In this document: one piece after another, positions 18,056-26,555 of the stretch
How the letters are laid out: the number at the start of each line of letters is the position of its first letter
Numbering within the stretch: the first letter of the stretch is position 1
Program-made: the position numbers and the translations under genes
Assembly (NCBI GenBank): GCA_050730755.1
Contig: JBOHNR010000012.1
Span: 1 to 63,596 of the forward strand
From: CAVPPA01 sp050730755
GTDB lineage: Bacteria; Patescibacteriota; Saccharimonadia; Saccharimonadales; UBA4665
Direction of reading: 5' to 3'
DNA length: 63,596 nucleotides
The notes under the pieces: generated by a model
The model's input: only the letters and a program-made list of their open reading frames with translations
The model's database searches: none
What the model was told of the DNA's origin: nothing

Positions 18056-18906
18056 CGTATCAGCTCCTGCATCTTCAGCCCGTTTAGAATTTCCTTGAGT
18101 CTTTCATCAGACAAAGATCGTTTGGCGCGGTTATAAGCAAAACCGAGGTCTTGCTCCGAATCAGAAGCCTTGTTTTTGGCAACACTCATAGCCCGAAAAC
18201 GGCTAGCGTACTGAGCTAGCTTCGATTCTAAAATAGTTTGACTTAAGGTAATTTCTAGCATCGAACGTTCCAGGTAAGCCACTACGGCAAAATTACTCGG
18301 TTCAAAAATATAGGCCCGCTCGTCGATAACTTCTTCATCGTTTTTATATCTATCACCGGCTTTTTCGACAGCCTGCTTAAGCTCAATCCGTTTAATGTCT
18401 TGGACCATCAGTGACACATATGTCTGATAGTAAACAGTTGTATCGCGATACTCCTTAACATAATGGGTAATTGGCGTAACATTGATATTTTGATCTTTAT
18501 TCGGCAACTTAAAATATTTTTTAAACTTAACGCCAGCTTGGGCGAGTTGAAGAGCTCCGTGATGACCAATAATAATGATGTCTTGTTTATCGGGGTTGTA
18601 GTTTTGAAGCATCCAGGCGATAAGCTTCTGGTCGATATCACCGCTAAAACCACCCTCTCCGGTAATAGCTATTAACAATTCTTTGTCAATGGCGTGGGCA
18701 TCGTTATTGCGGCCAAAACGGAATAAGCTATCAACTCTAATCTGGCTATATATCTGCCACAATTTATCAAAAAATTGTTGAGACTGGAGAACCTGGGTCT
18801 TGATCTGTGAAATCCTCATACTAGCCAGGCCTTCGAAGACGCTCGTCAAATTAGCAATTGTCGTCATATCGGCTTTTTCCCGGGCAAGATCATTTAAACG
18901 TTTCAT
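18052..18906 (-). CDS. atpG: ATP synthase gamma subunit
   Basis: Rotor shaft of F1, 284 aa, close to the usual length. N-terminal and C-terminal coiled-coil helices are visible (MTTIANLTSVFEGLASMRIS; RFRAMSVAKNKASDSEQDLG followed by AYNRAKRSLSDERLKEIL). The Rossmann-like body has GEGGFSGDID in place of the usual DRGLCGxxN. Sequence divergence is high, in line with alpha and beta. It overlaps both neighbours by 4 nt, which indicates tight translational coupling. Confidence 0.9.
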   Translation of the reverse strand: MKRLNDLAREKADMTTIANLTSVFEGLASMRISQIKTQVLQSQQFFDKLWQIYSQIRVDSLFRFGRNNDAHAIDKELLIAITGEGGFSGDIDQKLIAWMLQNYNPDKQDIIIIGHHGALQLAQAGVKFKKYFKLPNKDQNINVTPITHYVKEYRDTTVYYQTYVSLMVQDIKRIELKQAVEKAGDRYKNDEEVIDERAYIFEPSNFAVVAYLERSMLEITLSQTILESKLAQYASRFRAMSVAKNKASDSEQDLGFAYNRAKRSLSDERLKEILNGLKMQELIR

Positions 18907-20330
18907 TTTTTGAGCTCCTGCAGGCTAGAACTGAGTAGCTCGTCACGGATACGTTCAAAGTCTTTGTCATCACTCAACTTATCGGCTAATGGCTTGACAT
19001 TAGACTTCAGGGTCTTAATATCTACTATTTGGTCGTCCTTCAAATTTAGAATCACATCTAGCATTAACATCTGCGCGTTAATAGAATAGGTTTCACCGGG
19101 AATTTGATTGAATAATTCGTATAGACGTTGGCCTTTTTTAAGGCTCCGTTGAGCTTCTAGAGCTAACTCCGAGCCGAAGTGGGCAAATTCTTGAGCTTGA
19201 ACATAAGCATTGAGGGCAGATATAGCCTGCGCCGAGAGTTCCTTTTGACGAGCATTTTGGCCTAGACCGCCAACGCGCGTTACACTCAAGCCAGTACTAA
19301 CTGCCGGACGCATCGTGTCACGAAAAACTTTCATATCTAAAATCCATTGACCATCGGTAATAGACATAACATTAGTCGGTAAATAGGCCGTAATATCACC
19401 GTCTGAAGCCAAAACAACTGGCAGGGCCGTTAAGGCTTTGTGATTACGACTAAGCTTGCCAGCTCGCTCCAGCAAGCTAGAATGAGCGTAAAACATGTCT
19501 CCTGGGTATGAATCTCGACCAGGACTGGAGCCAGAGAGTAGAGAAATTTCGCGGTAGACCTGAGCATGGCTTGTCAGGTCGTCGTATATAATCATGACGT
19601 CTTTATCGCACTGCTGCCAAAGATACTCAGCAATGGCACAGGCAACATATGGCGCTAAGTAACTCATGACTATCGATTCGGACATGGTAGATACCACGAC
19701 AACAGCGCTTTTAAGAGCATCACTTTCTGTTAATTTACTCAATAGTTGATCAACGTCACTCGGTCGCTTGGCAATTAAAACGTAGACGGAAATAATATCG
19801 GTCTCTTTTTGATATAAAGAAAGCTGCAGCGCCAGGGTACTTTTACCGGACTTACTATCACCTAGTATGGCTAAACGCTGGCCCCGAACTAAGGGAAAAA
19901 GCTCATCAAGTACTATTAATCCAGTCGGTAGTTGTTCGTCAAGCATTTCCCGCTCGTTAAGGCTTGGAGCCATATTAAAGACTGGCCAAGTTCCATCCGA
20001 GGCGATGGCGCCCTTACCATCCAATGGATTACCGGTTACCGATACGACGCGCCCAATAAAATCCTTACCTACCCGGCTGACAAGAGAGTGATGTTGAACA
20101 ACAGCGACCATACCGACTCTTAGCTGTTTATTGCTTAAGTGGAGCACCACAACATAATCTTCAAGTACGTAACGAACAAAGCCCTTTGAGCCGTCTTCGA
20201 ACATAACCAGGGCATGAACATTAACTGGCTGTAAACCACGAACTTGAATTAAAAATTCGTTAACACCAATTACATCGCCAACCGGCTGGCCACTAGCCAC
20301 TAAGCGATTAAAGTGGCCGTTATCATTCAT
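18903..20330 (-). CDS. atpA: ATP synthase alpha subunit (short N-terminus)
   Basis: Non-catalytic F1 subunit; 475 aa from ATG 20330. P-loop GDSKSGKSTLALQL (usual GDRQTGKT) and the arginine finger in STGLSVTRVGG are present. The barrel begins after only about 11 residues, so most of the N-terminal helix that normally docks on the delta subunit is missing. The frame reaches a TTG at 20354, but the ATG overlapping the atpH stop is the better start. The arginine finger indicates a working alpha-beta interface. Confidence 0.94.
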   Translation of the reverse strand: MNDNGHFNRLVASGQPVGDVIGVNEFLIQVRGLQPVNVHALVMFEDGSKGFVRYVLEDYVVVLHLSNKQLRVGMVAVVQHHSLVSRVGKDFIGRVVSVTGNPLDGKGAIASDGTWPVFNMAPSLNEREMLDEQLPTGLIVLDELFPLVRGQRLAILGDSKSGKSTLALQLSLYQKETDIISVYVLIAKRPSDVDQLLSKLTESDALKSAVVVVSTMSESIVMSYLAPYVACAIAEYLWQQCDKDVMIIYDDLTSHAQVYREISLLSGSSPGRDSYPGDMFYAHSSLLERAGKLSRNHKALTALPVVLASDGDITAYLPTNVMSITDGQWILDMKVFRDTMRPAVSTGLSVTRVGGLGQNARQKELSAQAISALNAYVQAQEFAHFGSELALEAQRSLKKGQRLYELFNQIPGETYSINAQMLMLDVILNLKDDQIVDIKTLKSNVKPLADKLSDDKDFERIRDELLSSSLQELKK

Positions 20331-20838
20331 GACTCGTCCCGCCAAGTGACCCAATTAACTCGTCTTTATGTTCCTTGAAATAGGCTCGTAAACTAAAATC
20401 GTGATACTGGTTGGTCGTCCGAACAACACAGCCGGCCGCAATACTTGGTTCGAGCCCGACTTGAAGCAGAATGTACTGATGAATATTTCGCCTAAACCAC
20501 TGGATTATCTTAAGTAAAAAAGCTGACGACGGGTCAACCGCAAAACTAATATTAACAACCGGCGCATCAGTGACTAATTTAGTTAAGAAAACGGTCAGTT
20601 GTTGCCTTTGATTATCATCAAGCAGATTCAACTTATTAATATCGGACAGTTCATCAACCAATCGGCTCATTTTTGGCAATCTAGCAGATGGCTGGCCAGA
20701 GTTCCGAAGTTTTTCTTGCCGCAAATAAGCATCTAGAGCCTCCAGTTCGCGGCGAAGCCGTGATATATCTGAAAGAGACATCACTAAATCAGGTAATTTA
20801 TAACCTGTTAAACCTTGGGTTGGCTTTTCATGCTCCAT
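20323..20838 (-). CDS. atpH: ATP synthase delta subunit
   Basis: 171 aa, the length of delta/OSCP subunits, which link the F1 head to the peripheral stalk. The C-terminal domain ends with VGLEPSIAAGCVVRTTNQYHD, matching the conserved xPxLxGGxVxRxGxxxxD block, then FSLRAYFKEHKDELIG. The N-terminal helical domain is poorly conserved. It lies between atpF (11-nt overlap) and atpA (8-nt overlap). Confidence 0.85.
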   Translation of the reverse strand: MEHEKPTQGLTGYKLPDLVMSLSDISRLRRELEALDAYLRQEKLRNSGQPSARLPKMSRLVDELSDINKLNLLDDNQRQQLTVFLTKLVTDAPVVNISFAVDPSSAFLLKIIQWFRRNIHQYILLQVGLEPSIAAGCVVRTTNQYHDFSLRAYFKEHKDELIGSLGGTSHE

Positions 20839-21448
20839 GCGTGATATCCTCTAAGATCGCTTGTTTGTGGGATTCAAGCTCGCTTAGAATGTATTCCAGT
20901 TGATCGTCCAAATCTATTTGGCTGCCAATGGCTGCAACAACGTAATGATTAATAATTTCAGCCGTATTCTCTTTAAAGTGCTTGATCAGCTGGGTCTTTT
21001 CAGCGTCAATTTCTTGTTGCACCTGCTGACTCAAGATAGTCCTCTGGTCATCAATGGCCTGGTTGGTTTTTTGAATCGAGTCGATAGCCAGTTGTTTGGC
21101 ATCCATGATTGACTGTTCATACTTGTCAAATTCTTCTTCCAGCTTCCGTGTAATTTCAGTCTTCATATATTCGTTAAGTTCGGAGGTCGTTAAGCGTAAG
21201 TCTTGCTGCAAGAACATAGCGTTTTCGCCAATGATTTTTTCAAAATGTAATCGGCCACGATTTCGAAGCTCTTCACGAAATTGGGTATTGAAGATGTGCT
21301 CTACTTCATCTTCAGCACCTTTAGCATAATCAGATATATCTTTCCTTTTTGTGCCGCCATTTCCACCAAGTCTGACGGCAACCCAAATAAAAGCAATAGC
21401 CACGGCGCCTAAAGTGCCGAGTAAACCACCGAGCCACCAAATTGTCAT
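20828..21448 (-). CDS. atpF: ATP synthase b subunit (peripheral stalk, long form)
   Basis: 206 aa, longer than the 156-170-aa b subunits. One N-terminal membrane helix (about 4-26) is followed by a long charged coiled coil (about 75-185). There is little direct sequence conservation; the call rests on architecture and on the position in front of atpH-A-G-D-C. The Gly-rich GGNGGTKRKD just after the membrane helix is unusual. It starts 25 nt after the c-like surface protein. Confidence 0.85.
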   Translation of the reverse strand: MTIWWLGGLLGTLGAVAIAFIWVAVRLGGNGGTKRKDISDYAKGAEDEVEHIFNTQFREELRNRGRLHFEKIIGENAMFLQQDLRLTTSELNEYMKTEITRKLEEEFDKYEQSIMDAKQLAIDSIQKTNQAIDDQRTILSQQVQQEIDAEKTQLIKHFKENTAEIINHYVVAAIGSQIDLDDQLEYILSELESHKQAILEDITHGA

Positions 21449-21473
21449 GTTTATATACCCACCGTGCTTTACG

Positions 21474-22322
21474 CTATAGCCTTAGTAGTAAATATACTGC
21501 AAATAGACCGATAATAAAAATTATGAGCCCAGTGATTACCACCTGGAAAAGACCCCTGGCAATTACCTTTTTAGCTAGCGGGTTACGGCCGATTGAGGTA
21601 ATGCTGTTTTTGACACCGCTATACATCAAACTGCCGGCTAGAAGAATGGTTACTAGCAGTACTAAGAGGCTAATATAAATTCTTGGGGCGCTGACTGATT
21701 TGTTGGCTATAGTATTACCAGCTGATTGTAAAAATCCGGGCAGAGGACCTAAACCGCTGCTTTGGGATGGATTATTTCCGACACTTAGATTAACTGGGAT
21801 AATACTGATCGCTACAGTCATCGTACCACCGCCGCTTTTTTCAATCGTGGCCGTACTATCAACGTTACCTGTACCGCTAAAACTGGCGGCAGCTCTGCCA
21901 AGCACCGTCGACTCACTACCTTCGGCTTTCATGCCTATACCGTTCAGCGAAGAAATCGAGATATAATTACCGACCGCTATGGCGCCATTTTGGTTACTGA
22001 CAAGCACATCATATCTACCGGACGTCGCCACATAGACTTGAGCCGTCGAACTGGAGCCTGACAAAGTGACCGGTGCTTCGCTAGCCGATATAGAAACACC
22101 CAGCATATCATTAATATCATTAAAAGTTAGCGGAATAACGTCGCTAGATTTGTTTTTGTTAAGGCCAACGATCATATTCTGCTGGATTGATTCAGTCGTG
22201 TTATAACTTTGAGCAATCGATTGGCTTAAATTACTGTCAGCATAAATTACTACCGGCGAAATAAGACCGAGTGTTATCGTAAAACTAACCAGAACTACCG
22301 CTAATCGTCTAAGCTTGAACAT
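21474..22322 (-). CDS. Secreted protein with C-terminal subunit-c-like hairpin, first gene of the ATP synthase operon
   Basis: 282 aa: signal peptide (about 1-28) and an extracellular domain (about 30-215) with VATSGRYDVLVSNQNGAIAV and GNYISISSLNGIGMKAEGSE, the latter resembling CPR surface modules. Two C-terminal membrane helices (about 222-243 and 255-280) are joined by SITSIGRNPLAKKVIARG. The loop GRNP (245-248) is the Arg-Asn/Gln-Pro signature of F-type subunit c. The carboxylate expected 18 residues after the Pro is Leu266, and the first helix lacks the GxGxG series. The gene has its own promoter 9 nt upstream and occupies the atpB/atpE position. Its function is unknown; it may be an unusual membrane-sector component or an unrelated passenger. 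Confidence 0.7.
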   Translation of the reverse strand: MFKLRRLAVVLVSFTITLGLISPVVIYADSNLSQSIAQSYNTTESIQQNMIVGLNKNKSSDVIPLTFNDINDMLGVSISASEAPVTLSGSSSTAQVYVATSGRYDVLVSNQNGAIAVGNYISISSLNGIGMKAEGSESTVLGRAAASFSGTGNVDSTATIEKSGGGTMTVAISIIPVNLSVGNNPSQSSGLGPLPGFLQSAGNTIANKSVSAPRIYISLLVLLVTILLAGSLMYSGVKNSITSIGRNPLAKKVIARGLFQVVITGLIIFIIGLFAVYLLLRL

Positions 22323-22331
22323 CTTGACACA

Positions 22332-22360
22332 AGTATAACGAGGCAGCTTCTGCTAAGCAA
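22332..22360 (-). promoter_or_regulatory. Promoter of the ATP synthase operon
   Basis: TTGCTT (22355-22360), 17 bp, TATACT (22332-22337), overlapping the end of the desulfurase gene. Only 9 nt separate the -10 from the ATG at 22322 and there is no Shine-Dalgarno, so the first mRNA is probably leaderless. Confidence 0.65.
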
Positions 22361-23492
22361 TGAGTTGAGCTAAGATCTCAACGGTTTGACGGATATTAGA
22401 TTCGGTCGTACTACGTCCCATCGTCAGGCGAATGGATGATTTAGAGTTATCGTCAGATATCCCCATAGCTTGCAAGACGTGGGATGGTTTTTCATCGCTA
22501 GCACTACAGGCAGAACCAGTTGCTGCCAAAATACCAGCCTCCTCGAGCTCTATGACTAGCCGTTCGTTATCAACCCCCGGAAAGGTCAGGTGAATATTGT
22601 TAGGCAGGCGTCTTTTTAGCGAGCCGTTAACAATGGCTCCTGGAATTTTTTTTGATATCTGATCAAAGAATAATTGTTGCAAGTGCTTGAGACGGGCAGA
22701 TTCTTCAAATCTCATTTTTTGGGCAATCTGAAGAGCCAGACTAAAGCCAACATCGCCAGTTATACTCTCAGTACCGCTACGTAAGTTTCGCTCTTGACCA
22801 CCCCCTTGTAGAATTGACTCAAGTTCAACGCCGCTGCGTACCCAAAGAATACCGCTCTGCTTTGGACCGTAGATCTTACCTCCGTTTAGTGTCATCATAT
22901 CTATACCTAAATGAGAAACATGTAAATCGAGATAGTTGGCAGCTTGAGTGGCATCACTATGAAAATAAAGTGGCAGGTTTATACCTGCTTGACGACGCTG
23001 AACTAACACCTGAGCAATTACCGTGGCTATTTGACGAATTGGCTGGATTGTACCAATTTCATTATTGGCATACATCACACTCACAAGAGTAGTGTCCGGA
23101 TCAATTAATTTCTTAAGAGCCATTACATCAACTTCACCCCTATCATCAACTGGCGCTTCCAGACATTGGTACTGATGAGCAGCAGCCAAGATTGAGGCAT
23201 GTTCGATGCTACTTGTAATAACCTTTTTGCCAGGAAATCGACGCATTATGCCGTGTATTGCTAGGTTATTGGCCTCGGTACCGCCGGCTGTAAAAATAAT
23301 TTCAGCTGAACGAACCCCCAGTTGTAGAGCTACACTGGAACGTGCTTGTTCAAGTGTTTGACGAACCTCTTTAGCGGCTAAATATGTAGCTGTAGGATTA
23401 AAAAACTTATTACTAAAATAAGGGCGCATCACCTTAAAGACCTTCGGGTCTAAAGGGGTTGCAGCAGCGTAATCAAGATAAATAATGCTCAT
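22353..23492 (-). CDS. Cysteine desulfurase (NifS/IscS family)
   Basis: PLP enzyme that removes sulfur from cysteine for tRNA thiolation and Fe-S assembly. 379 aa. It has the N-terminal YLDYAAATPLDPKV, the cofactor His/Asp region HSDATQAANY, the PLP lysine in NGGKIYGPKQSG and the active-site Cys in ATGSACSASDEKPSHVL. Its most likely client here is MnmA (8855-9904). No IscU or SufU scaffold is visible nearby. It follows tatD by 59 bp. Confidence 0.93.
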   Translation of the reverse strand: MSIIYLDYAAATPLDPKVFKVMRPYFSNKFFNPTATYLAAKEVRQTLEQARSSVALQLGVRSAEIIFTAGGTEANNLAIHGIMRRFPGKKVITSSIEHASILAAAHQYQCLEAPVDDRGEVDVMALKKLIDPDTTLVSVMYANNEIGTIQPIRQIATVIAQVLVQRRQAGINLPLYFHSDATQAANYLDLHVSHLGIDMMTLNGGKIYGPKQSGILWVRSGVELESILQGGGQERNLRSGTESITGDVGFSLALQIAQKMRFEESARLKHLQQLFFDQISKKIPGAIVNGSLKRRLPNNIHLTFPGVDNERLVIELEEAGILAATGSACSASDEKPSHVLQAMGISDDNSKSSIRLTMGRSTTESNIRQTVEILAQLIA

Positions 23493-23551
23493 CGGTTTTA
23501 ACTAATTATACGACGGAGCTTATGACTTAACTGGCTACTGACTGCTTATAA

Positions 23552-24376
23552 TTAAATGCCAAACAGTTGCTTCGAACCACGAGTTGTAGCTTCCGCTAGA
23601 GACGCAACTGTTTCTTTCCTAAGCCGAGCTAGAAACTCAGCGATCACTAAAATGTGATATGGCTCACATACGTTACCGCGGTAAGGAGACGGCGTCAAGA
23701 AAGGCGCATCAGTTTCTAAAACCAAATTTTCAAGTGGAATTGTCCGATAAATTTCTAATTGCTCAATTTGTTTAGTGAAAGTAGCAATACCGTTAACACC
23801 TATAAACAGACCATGACGCAGAGCTCGCTCCAGATTAGCTGCTGAGTCGGTATAACTATGAAGAACTCCTCGAATTGGTTTAGCCGAGCTATGGTAGCTC
23901 TCAAAAATTGGCCAGAAATCATCAAAAGCTTCTCTGACGTGGAAAATTAACGGCAAATCATATTGAATAGCTAGTTCAATTTGAAATTTAAGAATTTCAA
24001 ATTGAGCCTCTTTTGGGGAATGATCATAGTGATAATCAAGCCCACACTCACCAATGGCCACCACTTTTCGAGCCGTGGCCAGCTTAGCAAACACCTGACG
24101 AGCAACTTTGTTACTAACATAACTGCTAGCTTCATGGGGATGGATGCCAGCTGATGACCAGCAACCATCTCTCGACTGTACAAAATCAATCGCTAAACGA
24201 CTGTCTGCCAGGTCACAGCCAACACAAACTAATTGTTTAACACCTGCTACTTTGGCCTTTTTAATAACATTATCTGGGCTAATATCACCGGCCTTAGTCC
24301 ACAGATTTTTAGTTACTGGTTCACCGCTTTTTTCACCAATTGATTGAATGTGACAATGTGTATCACATAATTCCAT
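23552..24376 (-). CDS. tatD: TatD-family metal-dependent deoxyribonuclease
   Basis: 274-aa TIM-barrel hydrolase. Metal-binding residues are visible in DTHCHIQS (HxH at the N-terminus), VAIGECGLDYHYD (Glu), LIFHVREAFDD (His), RGVLHSYTDSA (His) and LVLETDAPFLTP (Asp). Probably a 3'-5' exonuclease in DNA repair, or a D-Tyr-type deacylase-like relative. It lies 17 bp after metG, an arrangement common in bacteria. Confidence 0.93.
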   Translation of the reverse strand: MELCDTHCHIQSIGEKSGEPVTKNLWTKAGDISPDNVIKKAKVAGVKQLVCVGCDLADSRLAIDFVQSRDGCWSSAGIHPHEASSYVSNKVARQVFAKLATARKVVAIGECGLDYHYDHSPKEAQFEILKFQIELAIQYDLPLIFHVREAFDDFWPIFESYHSSAKPIRGVLHSYTDSAANLERALRHGLFIGVNGIATFTKQIEQLEIYRTIPLENLVLETDAPFLTPSPYRGNVCEPYHILVIAEFLARLRKETVASLAEATTRGSKQLFGI

Positions 24377-24393
24377 ATATTTAGACTCGTTTT

Positions 24394-25848
24394 TTAAGAT
24401 TTATCTTTTGTGCCAGCTTCATCTTTCGGGAATAAAGTTCCCGACAGCGGACGGACAATACCCTCAATAAAGACATCACGGATTTTAGTCGCAGTTTCAG
24501 GCATAAATGGCTCTAGTAAGTTAGCAATTTCGATTAGGCAGCTAGCTTGGTAGGCTAAGACTTCTCTGAGGTGCGTGCCATCTTCTAGCTTAGCAAATTG
24601 CCATGGTTTTTCTTCGTCAATATATTGGTTGAGGCCTCGCACTTGATCCCAAATTTCATCTAGTGCTCGATCAAACTTACAAACTGCTAAGGCCTCTTCA
24701 TAATGAGCCGTGTCATGCTCGGCAGCCGGAATATCACCGATTAGACCGTTCTGGTATTGCTGGATCATTGACACAGTCCGTTGGAGGGCATTGCCTAGGT
24801 CATTAGCCAATTCATTATTGTAAGCCGCTTCAAAGGTCGCCCAAGTAAAATCACCGTCATCGTAGGACGGAATGTGACGTAGAAAATAATACCGGAAAGG
24901 GTCACGACCGTACTTCTTGATAATTTCGTTGGGGGAAACGGAATTACCAAGGGATTTACTCATTTTTTTACTACTTATATTAATAAAACCATGGACATAT
25001 AGCATTTTGGGGAGCGCTAATTTTAAGCCGAGCAGCATGGCTGGCCAAATAGCAGCATGAAACCGGATAATATCTTTGCCGATTATTTGAACGTCGGCTG
25101 GCCAATACGTTTTAAAATCTTCATTTTCAGGATAGCCCAGCACGGTGATGTAATTCATCAACGCTTCGAACCAGACATACATAACTTGTGAGCTATCACC
25201 AGGCACCGGAATGCCCCAGGTTATTTTATCTTTTGGTCGAGATACGCTAATATCCTCCAGCCCATCCATAAGCAAAGACAGAATTTCATTCCGCCTTGTT
25301 CCGGGTACAATCTTGAAGTCATCGGATTCAATAGCCTTTAGAATCGGGTCGGTATATTTACTAAGCTTGAAAAAATAGTTACTTTCCTCAATCTTTTCAT
25401 AGGGCTTATTATGATTCGGACAAAGACCATTATTCGCCTTCACTTCTGCTTCGGTGAAAAAGGCTTCATCGCCTGTGCAGTACCAGCCGATATATTTGGC
25501 CTTATAAAAGTCCGCTTCAAGAGCCTTCCAAATAACTTGAGCCCGTTGCTCATGTGTTTTATCAGTAGTCCGGATAAAGCGATCATTACTAATATTGAGT
25601 TCCTCACACAATTCACGGAACTTCTGACTAATTTTGTCAGCTAAAGCTTTAGGAGTTATTTTAAGCTCAGCTGCTCTGTCAGCGATTTTGCTACCATGCT
25701 CGTCAGTACCAGTACTAAAGATAGTCTGCTTCTTTTGCAATCGGGCGTATCGAGCCAGAACGTCAGCCATTACGAATTCCATAGCGTGACCCAGGTGGGG
25801 TTCACCGTTGACATAGGGAATTGAAGTTGTCACATAGTACTTGGTCAT
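24394..25848 (-). CDS. metG: Methionyl-tRNA synthetase
   Basis: Charges initiator and elongator tRNA-Met. 484 aa from ATG 25848 (an upstream TTG at 25860 is less likely). Class I motifs: YVNGEPHLGHAMEF (HIGH-type) and KKMSKSLGNSVSP (KMSKS). One Cys-containing insert (YCTGDEAFF ... GLCPNHNKPYE) has only part of the zinc ligands. The anticodon-binding helical domain is present; there is no C-terminal tRNA-binding (EMAP) domain, so this is the short form. Confidence 0.96.
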   Translation of the reverse strand: MTKYYVTTSIPYVNGEPHLGHAMEFVMADVLARYARLQKKQTIFSTGTDEHGSKIADRAAELKITPKALADKISQKFRELCEELNISNDRFIRTTDKTHEQRAQVIWKALEADFYKAKYIGWYCTGDEAFFTEAEVKANNGLCPNHNKPYEKIEESNYFFKLSKYTDPILKAIESDDFKIVPGTRRNEILSLLMDGLEDISVSRPKDKITWGIPVPGDSSQVMYVWFEALMNYITVLGYPENEDFKTYWPADVQIIGKDIIRFHAAIWPAMLLGLKLALPKMLYVHGFINISSKKMSKSLGNSVSPNEIIKKYGRDPFRYYFLRHIPSYDDGDFTWATFEAAYNNELANDLGNALQRTVSMIQQYQNGLIGDIPAAEHDTAHYEEALAVCKFDRALDEIWDQVRGLNQYIDEEKPWQFAKLEDGTHLREVLAYQASCLIEIANLLEPFMPETATKIRDVFIEGIVRPLSGTLFPKDEAGTKDKS

Positions 25849-25953
25849 ATTACCTGGCAAAGCCTCATTGATTGTTGACGCCCCTAAAATAGGCGTCGCG
25901 CTCTACAAAATACTCTTAGTATTGTAGCAAATCGTCGACAACAGTTTAGGATG

Positions 25954-26439
25954 TCATGGTAGCTGTGGCAGGTCAATCTGAAGATAATCAGCCAGCCTAA
26001 ACACAAAGATACTTTGGCCGCTTGATAACTTGTTGAGAGCGACCTGAGCTGGAAACCATTCGGCTCTATCAATCTCAGGGAAAGCTTGCTGGTTGCCAGA
26101 CTTTGGTGGCCACTCCATTTCAAATTTATTACTGCAAACAGTTGTAATGTCAATTTTTCCTGGAACAGCCCAGGCTTTGATGTTCTTGCCATCCTGACGA
26201 GTAAATTCACCTAGTGAAATAAGTTCTCCGTTTGGAACGGTTTGGCCAATTTCTTCTTGAAATTCACGTCTAGCGGCGATCAACGGCTCTTCAGAAGTTT
26301 CATACTCCCCTTTAGGTATTGTCCAGGCAGCATTGTCTTTATTAGCAAAGTACGGACCGCCTGGGTGGGCTAAAAGAACAATCAGTTGACCATCCTGATT
26401 GATTTTATAAACTAGGATTCCGGCGCTATGTTTTTTCAT
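25954..26439 (-). CDS. Nudix hydrolase
   Basis: 161 aa from ATG 26439 (MKKHSAGILVYK). The longer frame to 26454 would run into the tRNA-Val gene and is rejected. The Nudix box is complete: G(EYETS)E(EPLIAAR)REFQEEIGQ. The layout (HSAGILVYK, PGGPYFANKDNAAWTIPKGE) is that of the small dinucleoside polyphosphate/NTP-clearing enzymes, so a house-cleaning role is likely. It starts 5 nt after the tRNA, so it is probably co-transcribed with it. Confidence 0.9.
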   Translation of the reverse strand: MKKHSAGILVYKINQDGQLIVLLAHPGGPYFANKDNAAWTIPKGEYETSEEPLIAARREFQEEIGQTVPNGELISLGEFTRQDGKNIKAWAVPGKIDITTVCSNKFEMEWPPKSGNQQAFPEIDRAEWFPAQVALNKLSSGQSIFVFRLADYLQIDLPQLP

Positions 26440-26444
26440 GAGCT

Positions 26445-26521
26445 TGGTGGGCAATACAGGGCTCGAACCTATGACCTCGGCAATGTGAATGCCGCGCTCT
26501 AGCCAACTGAGCTAATTGCCC
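26445..26521 (-). tRNA. tRNA-Val(CAC)
   Basis: Cloverleaf with acceptor GGGCAAT/ATTGCCC, D arm GCTC/GAGC, anticodon stem CGGCA/TGCCG around TTCACAT (anticodon CAC), and a T arm closing TTCGAGC. Discriminator A and an encoded CCA. Five nt separate its 3' end from the Nudix ATG. Confidence 0.95.
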
Positions 26522-26555
26522 CTGTTAGGGGTTCCGATTATTATAACATTCGTTA

